Below, piece by piece: positions 21,833 through 31,262 of a stretch of DNA of 36,741 bases. The notes beneath the pieces are model-generated. The model saw only the letters and a list, made by a program, of their open reading frames with translations, did no database searches and was not told where the DNA came from. The position numbers and the translations under genes are program-made. The stretch spans positions 1-36,741 of IMG/VR virus record IMGVR_UViG_3300021495_000012. The stretch is one strand, 5' to 3'. The DNA is from a virus. Position 1 is the first letter of the stretch, and each line of letters begins with the position of its first letter.

Positions 21833-22213
21833 ATGACAATACAGTTGAGCAATTCACAACGATCAATAGAATTACCTAGCGATTTAGAATGGGTAGACGA
21901 ATTTGAATGGACTACTGTCCGAGATGATGTGAAATATACACTCACAGGAGCACTTGTTATTGAAACATCTACTGCTCAGGCTGGAAGACCTATCACATTA
22001 AAAGGCGGGTCAAACTATGCCTGGTTGACCCGTGATCAAATGAATACTCTCAGACAAATGATGGATGATGGCGAAAATATGACTCTCACTTTAGAAGATG
22101 ATCGGACATTTACTGTCAGGTTTGCTTACGACAACAACCCAGTTTCGGGGACTCCCATATTTCCAAAGCACGACTATTTCAGTGATGTCGTGATAAAATT
22201 AATAGAGGTGTAG
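21833..22213 (+). CDS. Small tail protein after the tape measure, 126 aa
   Basis: Starts two bases after the tape measure stop. Beta-rich, with ALVIETSTAQAGRPITLKGG (about residues 40-59) and LTLEDDRTFTVRF (about 84-96), a pattern I know from unnamed phage tail proteins just downstream of tape measures. Likely part of the distal tail. It lacks a strong site and is probably coupled. Confidence 0.65.
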   Translation: MTIQLSNSQRSIELPSDLEWVDEFEWTTVRDDVKYTLTGALVIETSTAQAGRPITLKGGSNYAWLTRDQMNTLRQMMDDGENMTLTLEDDRTFTVRFAYDNNPVSGTPIFPKHDYFSDVVIKLIEV

Positions 22214-22217
22214 CAAT

Positions 22218-25200
22218 ATGGCTATCAAACTCCCAGATGATATAAAATTGATGGCATCGGAAAGAATGGATGACACCGACGAAGGTGGCGGCCGCATGAC
22301 CGGCAACGAAATAGTTGGTGGTCAGACCAATAACATCTTCCCTGACATATCTCGATTGGATAGAACATACGGCAGAGTATCCCTACGAAAAGTATATGCA
22401 GCATGCCTATCAGATAATCAAGATACATATTATGGAGCGCATGTTATTATTACTGATCCTCCAGACGATCCTAATGTAAAATGCACAATCTTTACGACAG
22501 ATTCCAGTACAGATAGACGATTTGATGCTCAAGATAAAGTGGAATCTTTTATAATAGAAGGCGGTAAATACATCGGATATTTGTGGGGGACACATTTAGA
22601 AGGTATGCGAACACTGTCTATTGTGCAACCAATAGACCAGCCACCGCCTGAAGTAGGAGACGTACTATGTTTAAAAGAAAGCGATTACAGACAATTCGTA
22701 AGAATATTGGAGCAATCTTATGACGATAAAACATTTCAAATTGCTTGGGGTAATCAAACAGTTAGTGTGCGACGGAGAATAGTTACCGTCAAAATATCCC
22801 CTCAGCTGAAATACGACTTCCATGGTGCAGATATTTCTCCTTTGACATTCCCTTCATGTCCATCTGAAATAAAACGCACTGTGCCCACAGATCGAACAGA
22901 TTTTTATGGCGTAGCTACATTGATAGAAGCAGCAAACGAAGGGGATTTAACCGTACATGTTGATAGTATATTTAACGAAATCGTTCCTGCAGGGCGAGCG
23001 GAAACAGCACTACCCGACGCTACATTAACTAGTGAAATCGGTACAGGATTTGAAGATGCCCTCGGTAATGTTTACATAAGTGTTAGCGGGAATATTCAAT
23101 CTGGTTATAGAGTTGAGCTAGGCAGACCTATTAAGCCATCATCGTTATCTGTACGTTTAGGCAGCCATACGCCCTGGCAAGACGATGGCCATGGCAACTT
23201 GTTGATGGGTGATAACATAGAAGGATATGTAGAATACAAAGAAGGTATCATTGAACTAAACAATCCATCAATTACTGGGTCTGGTACTATAGCAATTACG
23301 TTTACACAAGCAACATTGCGGACAAAAGTGGCGTATTCTGATAGCGTACTTGTTACAATAAACAACCAGTCATTTACTTGGATCTTTAGTTTATATCCCT
23401 TGCCAGAAAAAGGTTCCGTGATTGTAGATTTTCGTTCCCAGCAGCGTTGGTACAGAATGATTGATGACGGGAATGGTTCTTTAAAACCGCTTATAGAAGG
23501 TACTGGAGCTGGTACTATTGACTATACTACTGGGACTGTTACTTTATCAACTCAGGCACTCCCTGACATAGATTCTGAAATTCTCATTTATTGGAATCAT
23601 CCCGCTGAACAATATGAGGAAACAATAGGAGGAGATGATCTTCTCTATTTCGAAATAGAAACACAAAATAAAGGAATAGCAAGAAATTCTCTAACAATTA
23701 CATGGGAAGTCGATGGTCAACAGAAAACAGCCACTGATGATGGTTCAGGTAATCTTACAGGAGATGCTACGGGAAAAGTAAGCTATTCGGATGGACTTAT
23801 ATGGCTAACGCCTTTGGTATTGCCAGACCCTGGGGTTGAATTTACTGTTGAATACAATTATGGAGACCCGATTGTCGAAACATTTTCCGCCCCTGCCCGT
23901 GACGGAAACGGGTGGTTAAATCTACAGCTTTCCAATACCCCAATTGCAGAACATACTGTGAAAGTAGAATTCCAAGCCTGCACTGATTATATGAAATCCA
24001 GAACATCTTCTTACACACACGACTACTTTTACAAATATGCATGGCACAGACCTGAAACCACTTCAGAGAAACGGGGCTTTTCGTACACTGCTGACCTAAA
24101 AGCGTGTGTAACAGCTTTCTGGTACGATGATGGTTCTGGTAAGTTAGTATCTCCCGATGGCACTGTTACAAATTCTAACATTGACTACACTAGTGGAACA
24201 GTTTCTTTCCTTCCAGATTTTAATGCCAGATTTCGCTTTTTTGCGGGAGTTTCTTCGGAAAGCAATTATAGTGAGGCTTATAAAAAATATAGAAGTGGTG
24301 GAACCACTTACTACCAAGACCAATATGGATGGACTAATTCTTGGAAATACAACACTTTAACTACTGCAAATTTAACCTGCGTATTCCCACCAGAAGGAAT
24401 TGTTAAAGTATCGTACTATTCCACAGATGGTGCTAATTTTGCTTCTGAAACAGTTACCCCAAACTTGATGATAGATGTTTCTTCAGGATATAGGCGTAGA
24501 ATAGTTGATGGCGGATTAATATTTTTCTTAGACGATTCTATGTATTGGTTAAGTAAAGGGCAAATTTATAGATATATAGAAGGAACTATAGACATTGAGG
24601 GAGTTGGTACATGTGATACAATGACAGGCGATGTATGCCTGCAAAGTTGGGGAATAAAAAACAGAGATACAAACATAATAGGTGCTGTAAAATCAACGAT
24701 AGATGTTTATCCTGTTACAGAGCTAACATTCAGAGTTCCTGGCGTCGTAAAACCTACTTCGTTGATTTTGAACATAACCTATATAGACGGTCAAAATGAA
24801 ATAGTTACAGCCGATGCCACTGGAGAAATAAACGGATCACGGGTAGTCGGCTATATTAACTACAATACAGGCGTTGTAAAATTGTGGTTTGGAGAATGGT
24901 TATCCCCCGCTTCTGATTATGTGAATGAAGAATGGTACGACCCTGAAAACGTAAACGAAAACGATGAAGTCTGGGCACCATTTGCCATAGATGTAGAAGC
25001 CTTCCGTTATTCTGCTGTTTTATATTCTTATATTCCTTTTGACCCTGAAATAATAGGACTGGATCCAACCAGACTTCCGCCAGACGGTAGAGTTCCAATA
25101 TTCAGAGACGGTTTCGTTGCCGTCGTGCATAATACTAAGTCTGAGCAGTTGCCAAATGATCTCCAACCAGGGCAACAAATACAGCTATCACGGGGAAATC

Positions 25201-25913
25201 TGACTTATTGTGATCTATACGATTACAATGGCGTATATGTTGATCCAAATTTATACACCGTAGATCTGGTAAACGGAATTATCACAATGGCAGATCCGCT
25301 TGATCTAAGCGAATATACACAACCGCTTACAGCGATACACCGCATTGAAGATATGAAACGTATATCCAGAGTTGATATTTCAGGTAGAATTACATTTTCG
25401 TCTCCTTTGGAAAATTCCTACACAGCAAATGACACTTACGTATCTTCTGCGCTTATTTGTGGAAACGGGGATTTGCAAGGACGTGTAATAAATGTATTTG
25501 ATCAAAAAACATGGACAGGAGAATGGTCTGATTCCCGCATAGGAGATCCTTGCACAGCAAATTACAATACTGTTGATTATCCCATTACGACTACAAACAA
25601 AGGCGCAATAAAAGAGCGCTGGGCGATTATCTTTACATCAAGCACAGATTTTAAAGTTGTAGGCGAAACTGTAGGCGAAATAGCGTATGGAAATACCGCA
25701 ACTGACTGCGCTCCTATAAACCCCGCAACGGGTGTACCTTATTTTTACATTCGACATGAAGGTTGGGGATCCGGCTGGGCATCTGGAAACGTACTAAGGT
25801 TCAATACGGAAGCAGCACATTATCCTATCTGGTGTGTTAGAACGATCCTTCCCGGCAAGGCTACATATGAAGAAGATTCCTTTACATTACAAATTCGAGG
25901 AGACGCCCACTGA
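22218..25913 (+). CDS. Large distal tail / baseplate protein, 1231 aa
   Basis: Begins with a segment conserved among phage tail-tip proteins: GGGRMTGNEIV, FPDISRLDRTYGRVSLRKVYAA (written here in two parts) and YYGAHVIITDPPDDP. From about residue 340 to 910 it has at least five degenerate beta modules of the form DDGxGxL...GxIDYxTGxVxL (for example DDGSGNLTGDATGKVSY and DATGEINGSRVVGYINYNTG). Such modules commonly form beta sandwiches in tail tips. The stop overlaps the next start by TGATG. Exact role is not established. Confidence 0.75.
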   Translation: MAIKLPDDIKLMASERMDDTDEGGGRMTGNEIVGGQTNNIFPDISRLDRTYGRVSLRKVYAACLSDNQDTYYGAHVIITDPPDDPNVKCTIFTTDSSTDRRFDAQDKVESFIIEGGKYIGYLWGTHLEGMRTLSIVQPIDQPPPEVGDVLCLKESDYRQFVRILEQSYDDKTFQIAWGNQTVSVRRRIVTVKISPQLKYDFHGADISPLTFPSCPSEIKRTVPTDRTDFYGVATLIEAANEGDLTVHVDSIFNEIVPAGRAETALPDATLTSEIGTGFEDALGNVYISVSGNIQSGYRVELGRPIKPSSLSVRLGSHTPWQDDGHGNLLMGDNIEGYVEYKEGIIELNNPSITGSGTIAITFTQATLRTKVAYSDSVLVTINNQSFTWIFSLYPLPEKGSVIVDFRSQQRWYRMIDDGNGSLKPLIEGTGAGTIDYTTGTVTLSTQALPDIDSEILIYWNHPAEQYEETIGGDDLLYFEIETQNKGIARNSLTITWEVDGQQKTATDDGSGNLTGDATGKVSYSDGLIWLTPLVLPDPGVEFTVEYNYGDPIVETFSAPARDGNGWLNLQLSNTPIAEHTVKVEFQACTDYMKSRTSSYTHDYFYKYAWHRPETTSEKRGFSYTADLKACVTAFWYDDGSGKLVSPDGTVTNSNIDYTSGTVSFLPDFNARFRFFAGVSSESNYSEAYKKYRSGGTTYYQDQYGWTNSWKYNTLTTANLTCVFPPEGIVKVSYYSTDGANFASETVTPNLMIDVSSGYRRRIVDGGLIFFLDDSMYWLSKGQIYRYIEGTIDIEGVGTCDTMTGDVCLQSWGIKNRDTNIIGAVKSTIDVYPVTELTFRVPGVVKPTSLILNITYIDGQNEIVTADATGEINGSRVVGYINYNTGVVKLWFGEWLSPASDYVNEEWYDPENVNENDEVWAPFAIDVEAFRYSAVLYSYIPFDPEIIGLDPTRLPPDGRVPIFRDGFVAVVHNTKSEQLPNDLQPGQQIQLSRGNLTYCDLYDYNGVYVDPNLYTVDLVNGIITMADPLDLSEYTQPLTAIHRIEDMKRISRVDISGRITFSSPLENSYTANDTYVSSALICGNGDLQGRVINVFDQKTWTGEWSDSRIGDPCTANYNTVDYPITTTNKGAIKERWAIIFTSSTDFKVVGETVGEIAYGNTATDCAPINPATGVPYFYIRHEGWGSGWASGNVLRFNTEAAHYPIWCVRTILPGKATYEEDSFTLQIRGDAH

Positions 25914-26857
25914 TGACAGTCGCTAATTTTTACTGCAACAGTGATCCATACGCACCAGCTTTAGGCAATTCGTGGTATGATATAGCGTCTTTACTGCGTA
26001 AATGTTTGTGTGATGGTTACGGTGGCTCCGCCCCCGCTGGGTGGACATGTGAATGGTGGGACGAAACTAATGAAGTAGCAGTTTTCAGAATACCTGTGTC
26101 ATCTCAGTTCTTTCTACGAATAGCTGGCTATGCAGAAAATTCCTACATGAGAGTTGTTTATACATCAATTTACCAGGCAATGGGAGATCAGAACACAGGA
26201 TCTGGGCGCAGACCCGCAGATGAGACGAAATCGATTCTGTTGGGTGTAGATCCTAATACACCTTATTGGTTTGTCGTAGCTGATTCTCGATCTTTTTGGC
26301 TTGGTTGCGGTGGTGAATACAGCGGATGTACTTTCTTTGGGGAATTGGATTCAATAGTGCCAGACGATCTATACAGTTTTTCGTTTCCCGGCAGATATGC
26401 CATTACAACAACAGGAAATACACCAGACGACACTCCGTTGCTGGATTTCCGCTATCCATCTACTCATTACTATCCGTTATATGCATACGATTCCGCTTTT
26501 TCCGTAACTGGTGATTCTATTGACCTAACATACAGACGTCCTGGAGGGGCTGTAAACAGTAACAGAAACCTAGTAGGAGAGACAGACGGGTCTCCCCCCT
26601 ACCCATATCTGGGTGGAGCGTTACTTTACAGTAGAGTTCCTATAATAGAAACAGGTCATATAGACAGATTTAGAGGTTTCATGCCAGGGTTGTTGGAATT
26701 ACAACATGAACGTATTGACCTTCTATCTCTTATTCCATCTAATCGAGGATATGCTTTGCAAACTTTAGGCAATAAACAATTAGTTCTCGTTAAAAGTTTT
26801 TGGGGTTCTGTTATCGCAATAGACCTCAGCAAATACAGAATTTTGGAAGGTTCGTAA
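25913..26857 (+). CDS. Virion/tail-tip protein, 314 aa
   Basis: TGATG overlap before and TAATG overlap after, so it is translated as part of the tail-tip cluster. Aromatic- and Cys-rich (Trp in WYDI, WTCEWWDE, YWFVV, SFWLGCGG). Residues 260-290 read FRGFMPGLLELQHERIDLLSLI, a helical stretch I have seen in phage tail-tip proteins. No named family. Confidence 0.6.
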   Translation: MTVANFYCNSDPYAPALGNSWYDIASLLRKCLCDGYGGSAPAGWTCEWWDETNEVAVFRIPVSSQFFLRIAGYAENSYMRVVYTSIYQAMGDQNTGSGRRPADETKSILLGVDPNTPYWFVVADSRSFWLGCGGEYSGCTFFGELDSIVPDDLYSFSFPGRYAITTTGNTPDDTPLLDFRYPSTHYYPLYAYDSAFSVTGDSIDLTYRRPGGAVNSNRNLVGETDGSPPYPYLGGALLYSRVPIIETGHIDRFRGFMPGLLELQHERIDLLSLIPSNRGYALQTLGNKQLVLVKSFWGSVIAIDLSKYRILEGS

Positions 26858-27186
26858 TGGACGTTGACTTCACACTACAATTTTCAGGGTTTGTAAAAAA
26901 CACATATTACAAAGTAGATGCTAAAGTGCAGGTTGTGGGGCAAACGAACGTGCGCCACAAAAGAGTATGTGTAATGGATAGAAGGAATTTTACTGTATTA
27001 GGATACACAACCCCCGCTCATGACGGATCTGCTACACTAAGATTTCCCGCCAATGCACAGGAAATATCAGGAGATTACGTACTGCTCGTTGCAGTAGATG
27101 ACAGCGGGAAATACAACGCTGAAGTTGCCGATTACGTAACACCTTCAGAAATAGAAGTAATAAACCAGTTTCAGGAGAATCAGTAA
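26857..27186 (+). CDS. Small beta-rich tail protein, 109 aa
   Basis: The start at 26857 is chosen from the TAATG overlap; an in-frame ATG at 26800 would read through the preceding gene. The product has a fibronectin- or Big-type strand pattern (RRNFTVLGYTTPAHDGSATLRFP, split here) resembling carboxypeptidase-regulatory-like domains that carry receptor-binding or linker modules. Followed by another TAATG overlap. Confidence 0.6.
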   Translation: MDVDFTLQFSGFVKNTYYKVDAKVQVVGQTNVRHKRVCVMDRRNFTVLGYTTPAHDGSATLRFPANAQEISGDYVLLVAVDDSGKYNAEVADYVTPSEIEVINQFQENQ

Positions 27187-28136
27187 TGGCTAAAACAGCT
27201 ACTGCACATACTTTAGACCAGACTCTTAGCTATATAAAACAGGCGGATACGTTAGTGTTATTGTCAAAACCGCCACGTAAATATCAACATGCCTGTTTCC
27301 CGCCACTCTGGCAAAGCGATACGACATATAACATTGGCGATATTGTAAGACCGTCAACGTGGAACGGTTTTGTTTACGAATGCACGGGAGCAGGTACTTC
27401 TGGAAGCCAAGAACCCGGCTGGGCTACGAACGATGGGGATGTAACCACAGATAACACTGTCACCTGGGTAGCTCACGAAAATTATACACTGGCTGCGGAT
27501 TCTGTTTCTGAAACAGAATTTTCTTTCGCTAACAATCCCCCGCTATGGCAACCAAACACGTCCTATCAAATAGGAAATAGAGTAACAGGCAGTTTTGTGT
27601 ATGACGGGTTGGTATATGAATGCACCGCAGAAGGAACTTCAGGCGATACTGAACCCGTATGGCCATTGGAAGCGCATTCCCAAACCATCGAAACCTGGCA
27701 GGCTGACACAAATTATACCCAAGATACTCTGGTAAGACCAACAACGCCAAACGGCTTTGCCTATAAATGTATTACTGCTGGGATATCTGGTAGTAGCGAA
27801 CCCGATTGGAATACAGAAATCGGCGGGACAACCAACGATGGTACAGTAGTGTGGGAAACCCATTATGATGATACTATTACAGATGGCACAGTAACATGGA
27901 AAACGATTGATCCCGCAGATTTATCGGAGCGTCCCCGCCGGGTAGTTACGATGTCGAAACATCAAAACATCTTAATTCACAACACGGGAAAAGCAACCCA
28001 TATAGCATTGCTCGACGACACAAATAAAAAAATCGTACTGGTTTTAGAATCTTTAACTGCTCAAAATCTGTATCAAGGCTACGTAGCAGATTTAGAATCG
28101 TGGGAATATTATATCTGGTATCCATTTGGAGAATAA
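27186..28136 (+). CDS. Tail protein with three carbohydrate-binding-like repeats
   Basis: A 316-residue protein with three copies of a module of the CBM5/12-like type: PLWQSDTTYNIGDIVRP...YECTGAGTSGSQEPGW (about 40-78), PLWQPNTSYQIGNRVTG...YECTAEGTSGDTEPVW (about 118-159) and TWQADTNYTQDTLVRP...YKCITAGISGSSEPDW (about 169-207), each with conserved Trp, Tyr, Gly and Cys. These modules are frequent in phage fibres and chitin-active enzymes and likely contact surface glycans. The C-terminal 70 residues differ and may anchor it to the tail. Confidence 0.7.
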   Translation: MAKTATAHTLDQTLSYIKQADTLVLLSKPPRKYQHACFPPLWQSDTTYNIGDIVRPSTWNGFVYECTGAGTSGSQEPGWATNDGDVTTDNTVTWVAHENYTLAADSVSETEFSFANNPPLWQPNTSYQIGNRVTGSFVYDGLVYECTAEGTSGDTEPVWPLEAHSQTIETWQADTNYTQDTLVRPTTPNGFAYKCITAGISGSSEPDWNTEIGGTTNDGTVVWETHYDDTITDGTVTWKTIDPADLSERPRRVVTMSKHQNILIHNTGKATHIALLDDTNKKIVLVLESLTAQNLYQGYVADLESWEYYIWYPFGE

Positions 28137-28227
28137 GTTTAAGACCCACCTAAACTGTAACGAAAGCTAATTGAAGCTTACAATTTAAGGAAGTCCATGT
28201 TATATAGGTCTTTCCTAGGAGGTTAAA
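28137..28227 (+). other. Leader before the GTG-start fibre gene
   Basis: The only clear gap in the tail cluster before the IscB insertion. It can fold with outer arms AAGACC (28141-28146) and GGTCTT (28207-28212) and an inner AAGCT/AGCTT hairpin; ribosome binding site AGGAGG lies just after the 3' arm. No promoter hexamers stand out. Confidence 0.3.
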
Positions 28228-29097
28228 GTGAGTTTTCCAGATGATTGGTCATATAGAAGAAAAATAACAATATCAGGATCTCCTGGAGCAGGTACAGATC
28301 GTCTAATCCTTTTTAAGATAGGAGAAAACGCTGCCACTCTTGACTATGATTTTCATCTGGACGGAAAAAGCTCTAAATTTCCCTCTCAACAGAATGATAG
28401 TGGAGACTTGAGATTTAGTCTCGATGATGGAATTACATTACTATCGTTCTGGGTAGAAAAGGTAGAAGGCTTTTCTCCCAGGAGAACTGCTTATGTTTGG
28501 GTTAAAATAAATGCAAATTTAGATATCAATCAAAGTATTTTTTGCTTTTTCGGCAATCCCGACGCAGAAAATGTTAGTACTAATGTTGAAGGATCTAGTA
28601 TTGAAATAAACTTTTCTGTAGGAGAAATAGAAATTCAGACATCAGGTGTTCGTTTTCAAGGTACTGTCTGCAATAAAAATGGCGATCCAATAGTGGGAGA
28701 TGGAAATGAAGTCAGAATATATCTTCTTGATAAAGATTCAGGAAAATTATTAAGAACTGCTACTAGCCATACGGATGACGGTAATTGGAGTGCCGACTGT
28801 CCGATAGACGATTCCACTAAAATTTTGGCGGTTTTTGCTCTCGAAGGAACTTACGGAGAAGATACAGACATTGCAGGAGCTGAATTTCTATCTGAAGCTC
28901 AATCTTCCACAAGTTACAAAACCCTTGGTATCGTTCCAAAATTTAACATTGTGGAACAGAGTTCGCTCACTTCAGCAACAAGTGGCATTTTAGCTGATAT
29001 AGAAAGAAACCAAAGTTCCATTTCCTTGGCAACAAGCGGTATTTTAGCTGATATAATAGAAACCGTAAATTCAGAAGTAGCGACTTCCACAGAATAA
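28228..29097 (+). CDS. DUF2341-like fibre protein, 289 aa
   Basis: GTG start with strong AGGAGGTTAAA site. The N terminus (DDWSYRRKITISGSPGAGTD) matches DUF2341, a concanavalin-like beta sandwich in surface and phage proteins. Residues 140-215 look like a second Ig-like module (GVRFQGTVCNKNGDPIVG). The C terminus has two copies of SLxTSGILADI-type sequence (SATSGILADI, LATSGILADI), an interval repeated in short trimerising tails. Probably part of the tail fibre or tip. Confidence 0.65.
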   Translation: MSFPDDWSYRRKITISGSPGAGTDRLILFKIGENAATLDYDFHLDGKSSKFPSQQNDSGDLRFSLDDGITLLSFWVEKVEGFSPRRTAYVWVKINANLDINQSIFCFFGNPDAENVSTNVEGSSIEINFSVGEIEIQTSGVRFQGTVCNKNGDPIVGDGNEVRIYLLDKDSGKLLRTATSHTDDGNWSADCPIDDSTKILAVFALEGTYGEDTDIAGAEFLSEAQSSTSYKTLGIVPKFNIVEQSSLTSATSGILADIERNQSSISLATSGILADIIETVNSEVATSTE

Positions 29098-29112
29098 GAA
29101 GGAGACTTAATT

Positions 29113-30210
29113 ATGATTCAGATAACTACAAAAGTCTATAGAGATAACGAATACGAACCTTGTATAACCAATATTAGAACAGCTTATAGCAAACTCACAT
29201 TGAAACATAAAGGAAGGATCGAATATGAACAGATTATGAAATCGTTTCTGAAGAATTTTACAGTTCTCATAAGGAATCATTGTACTGAGGGAACTTTACC
29301 TCGAAATAGTCTTGTTCAGTTGAACGGTGCAAGTGATAATAGCGACTACACTGGTAAAGCGTATTTTCAATGTAATTCTCAAAACGCAGGACTGCTTGTA
29401 GGAAGTGGAAATAATAGTGTGACTGTCGGAGACTATGTATTGCAAAATCAAATACCAAATGGAACTGATTCGGGAAGTCTTGTTTATTCTCAGTACACTT
29501 CATTCCTACCTCCTTTTGTAGAATCTAATAAATCAACATTTTATGTTATACGTTCTTTTTACAATCCAAGTGATACAGATTCTGTTGAAATAAATGAAAT
29601 AGGCTTGACTGTGAATTACCAGAGTAGTTACTCTGATTGTGTGACTCTCATAACTAGAGATGTATTAGAAACTCTTTACACTGTCTCCCCCACGAAAAAT
29701 GTCAATATTGCATATAAATTTGTTTTCCCCCCGCCTCTGACTCTCCAATTCGCAAGATTGGTATATAATCACATGGCTAATAATTTTCGTAGAGTAGATG
29801 TACAAACGGTAGATGGAAGCTATACAGATCATGATGATATAGGAGATTCGCACTTCCGAGTTTTTGTAGGGGAAGGATTGATAGCAGGGACAGATACAAC
29901 TCCTACTTCTGTTACAGACTATTATTTGAAAAATAAGATTGAAAATGGAGATGGAGATAATCTTCTATCTTATGGAGAATTAAGTGTTACAGATGTAACT
30001 ACCTACGAAGACGGTACAGGATTTTCTATTTCAAGACCTTTTGTAAATAACGGTAGCGTATCTGTATCCATTGGAGAATGCGGGTTGGTTGTTAACATTG
30101 GGAGTACAGGCTATTATACTTTAATCGCTAGAGATACTTTTAGTTCCCCAATTACAGTAGATCCTGGAAATTCAATTATAATTACGTTAGATATAAAATT
30201 TCTACTTTAG
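29113..30210 (+). CDS. Virion protein with internal duplication, 365 aa
   Basis: AGAAGGAGACTTAATT precedes ATG. Two homologous halves of about 170 residues can be seen: each starts with a helix ending in a positively charged stretch, then a beta region with VGSGNNSVTVGDYVLQNQI or VGEGLIAGTDTTPTSVTDYYLKNKI and ends INEIGLTVN...TLITRD or IGECGLVVN...TLIARD. Likely structural. No family name. Confidence 0.6.
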   Translation: MIQITTKVYRDNEYEPCITNIRTAYSKLTLKHKGRIEYEQIMKSFLKNFTVLIRNHCTEGTLPRNSLVQLNGASDNSDYTGKAYFQCNSQNAGLLVGSGNNSVTVGDYVLQNQIPNGTDSGSLVYSQYTSFLPPFVESNKSTFYVIRSFYNPSDTDSVEINEIGLTVNYQSSYSDCVTLITRDVLETLYTVSPTKNVNIAYKFVFPPPLTLQFARLVYNHMANNFRRVDVQTVDGSYTDHDDIGDSHFRVFVGEGLIAGTDTTPTSVTDYYLKNKIENGDGDNLLSYGELSVTDVTTYEDGTGFSISRPFVNNGSVSVSIGECGLVVNIGSTGYYTLIARDTFSSPITVDPGNSIIITLDIKFLL

Positions 30211-30214
30211 AAAA

Positions 30215-31258
30215 ATGAACATTCTACGACCTCGATATCCATATTGCGATAGACTATACCCCGCTGGGTATATTCCGGCAGCCTATACATTAAACTGCAC
30301 ATCAGCAGGCAGTTTAACAGATGCGCAAGGTATTGCTGTCTCCATAAAAGCTTATGTTATTGGCGGGGATTTAAGCTCCCGCTCTGATTTATCTATTGCT
30401 TTGTTAATATCAATATTACCAGTAACCCCCAAAAGTTCAGGCGTAAGATTTGGAACAGAAAGTGCTACTATCGAACGAATTGCAGTAACAATAACGAACG
30501 GAAACATAGAAAACCTGACCTGGCTAGAACGTGCAAACGTTTGCACAGATAGAGCACTCATTGAAACGGTTGCGTTACAAATTTACGACGAGCTAAAGCA
30601 GTTTGTTGTAGATACAGACACAGAGCGACTCCCCGCCAAAAAGAGTTCTGGCATTGTGTCTGCTTTTTTGCAAGCAATACATCAGATCAAACCTGATAAA
30701 AACGTATGGATAGATGCAATCAGATGTGAAAAAATATATTCTTATGAAATTAAACCATTATCTCTTACCAAACCTTCCATACGAATTCGAGCGCCTTTTG
30801 ATGAAATTCCAAATAAAGATTTAAGCAGGCAGATGCTTTTGAAACTGCTGAGTGAATTAGAGTTATATACATTGCTGGGATATATAAACCCCACCCCGCA
30901 CGATGTATATAATCTCAGTCTCTTCGAAGCTCTCACTCCTGATGATATATATGATCTCGCTCGATATACATATCCTCCAGAAAAAGATATTTACACTGAA
31001 TACCTATTTGAGTTACTAGACTTTTACCATAGAGATTCAACAGATCAATACATTCGTCCAGACGAAAAGGACGAATATTTAGAGGTAAAATGGGGCGGGG
31101 AAATATACTTCCCGCAGTGCGAGCATAGATATATCTACCCAGACCCAGAAAAACCTGTGGAATTGACCTTCGGAAAGGAGCGTGAATATTACCAGGACAT
31201 TCCCCCAGAACCAGAACTACACGCAGTGCAAATACAACTAATTGTAAAATGGGGCTAA
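30215..31258 (+). CDS. Tail-associated protein, 347 aa, with internal operator
   Basis: Family not recognised. The N-terminal 110 residues are beta-rich; the rest is helical with repeated PPEKDIY / TPHDVY / TPDDIYD-like acidic motifs, a hint of an internal 20- to 25-residue repeat at about residues 225-275. The exact palindrome at 30531-30546 encodes residues RANVCT. No strong site before the ATG, so it may be read by coupling from the preceding gene. Confidence 0.55.
   Translation: MNILRPRYPYCDRLYPAGYIPAAYTLNCTSAGSLTDAQGIAVSIKAYVIGGDLSSRSDLSIALLISILPVTPKSSGVRFGTESATIERIAVTITNGNIENLTWLERANVCTDRALIETVALQIYDELKQFVVDTDTERLPAKKSSGIVSAFLQAIHQIKPDKNVWIDAIRCEKIYSYEIKPLSLTKPSIRIRAPFDEIPNKDLSRQMLLKLLSELELYTLLGYINPTPHDVYNLSLFEALTPDDIYDLARYTYPPEKDIYTEYLFELLDFYHRDSTDQYIRPDEKDEYLEVKWGGEIYFPQCEHRYIYPDPEKPVELTFGKEREYYQDIPPEPELHAVQIQLIVKWG
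30531..30546. promoter_or_regulatory. LacI-type operator copy 6
   Basis: Exact GTGCAAACGTTTGCAC in the middle of a tail gene and far from any promoter. Such a position resembles mycobacteriophage stoperators, sites at which a repressor blocks elongation. Confidence 0.55.
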
Positions 31259-31262
31259 GAGT

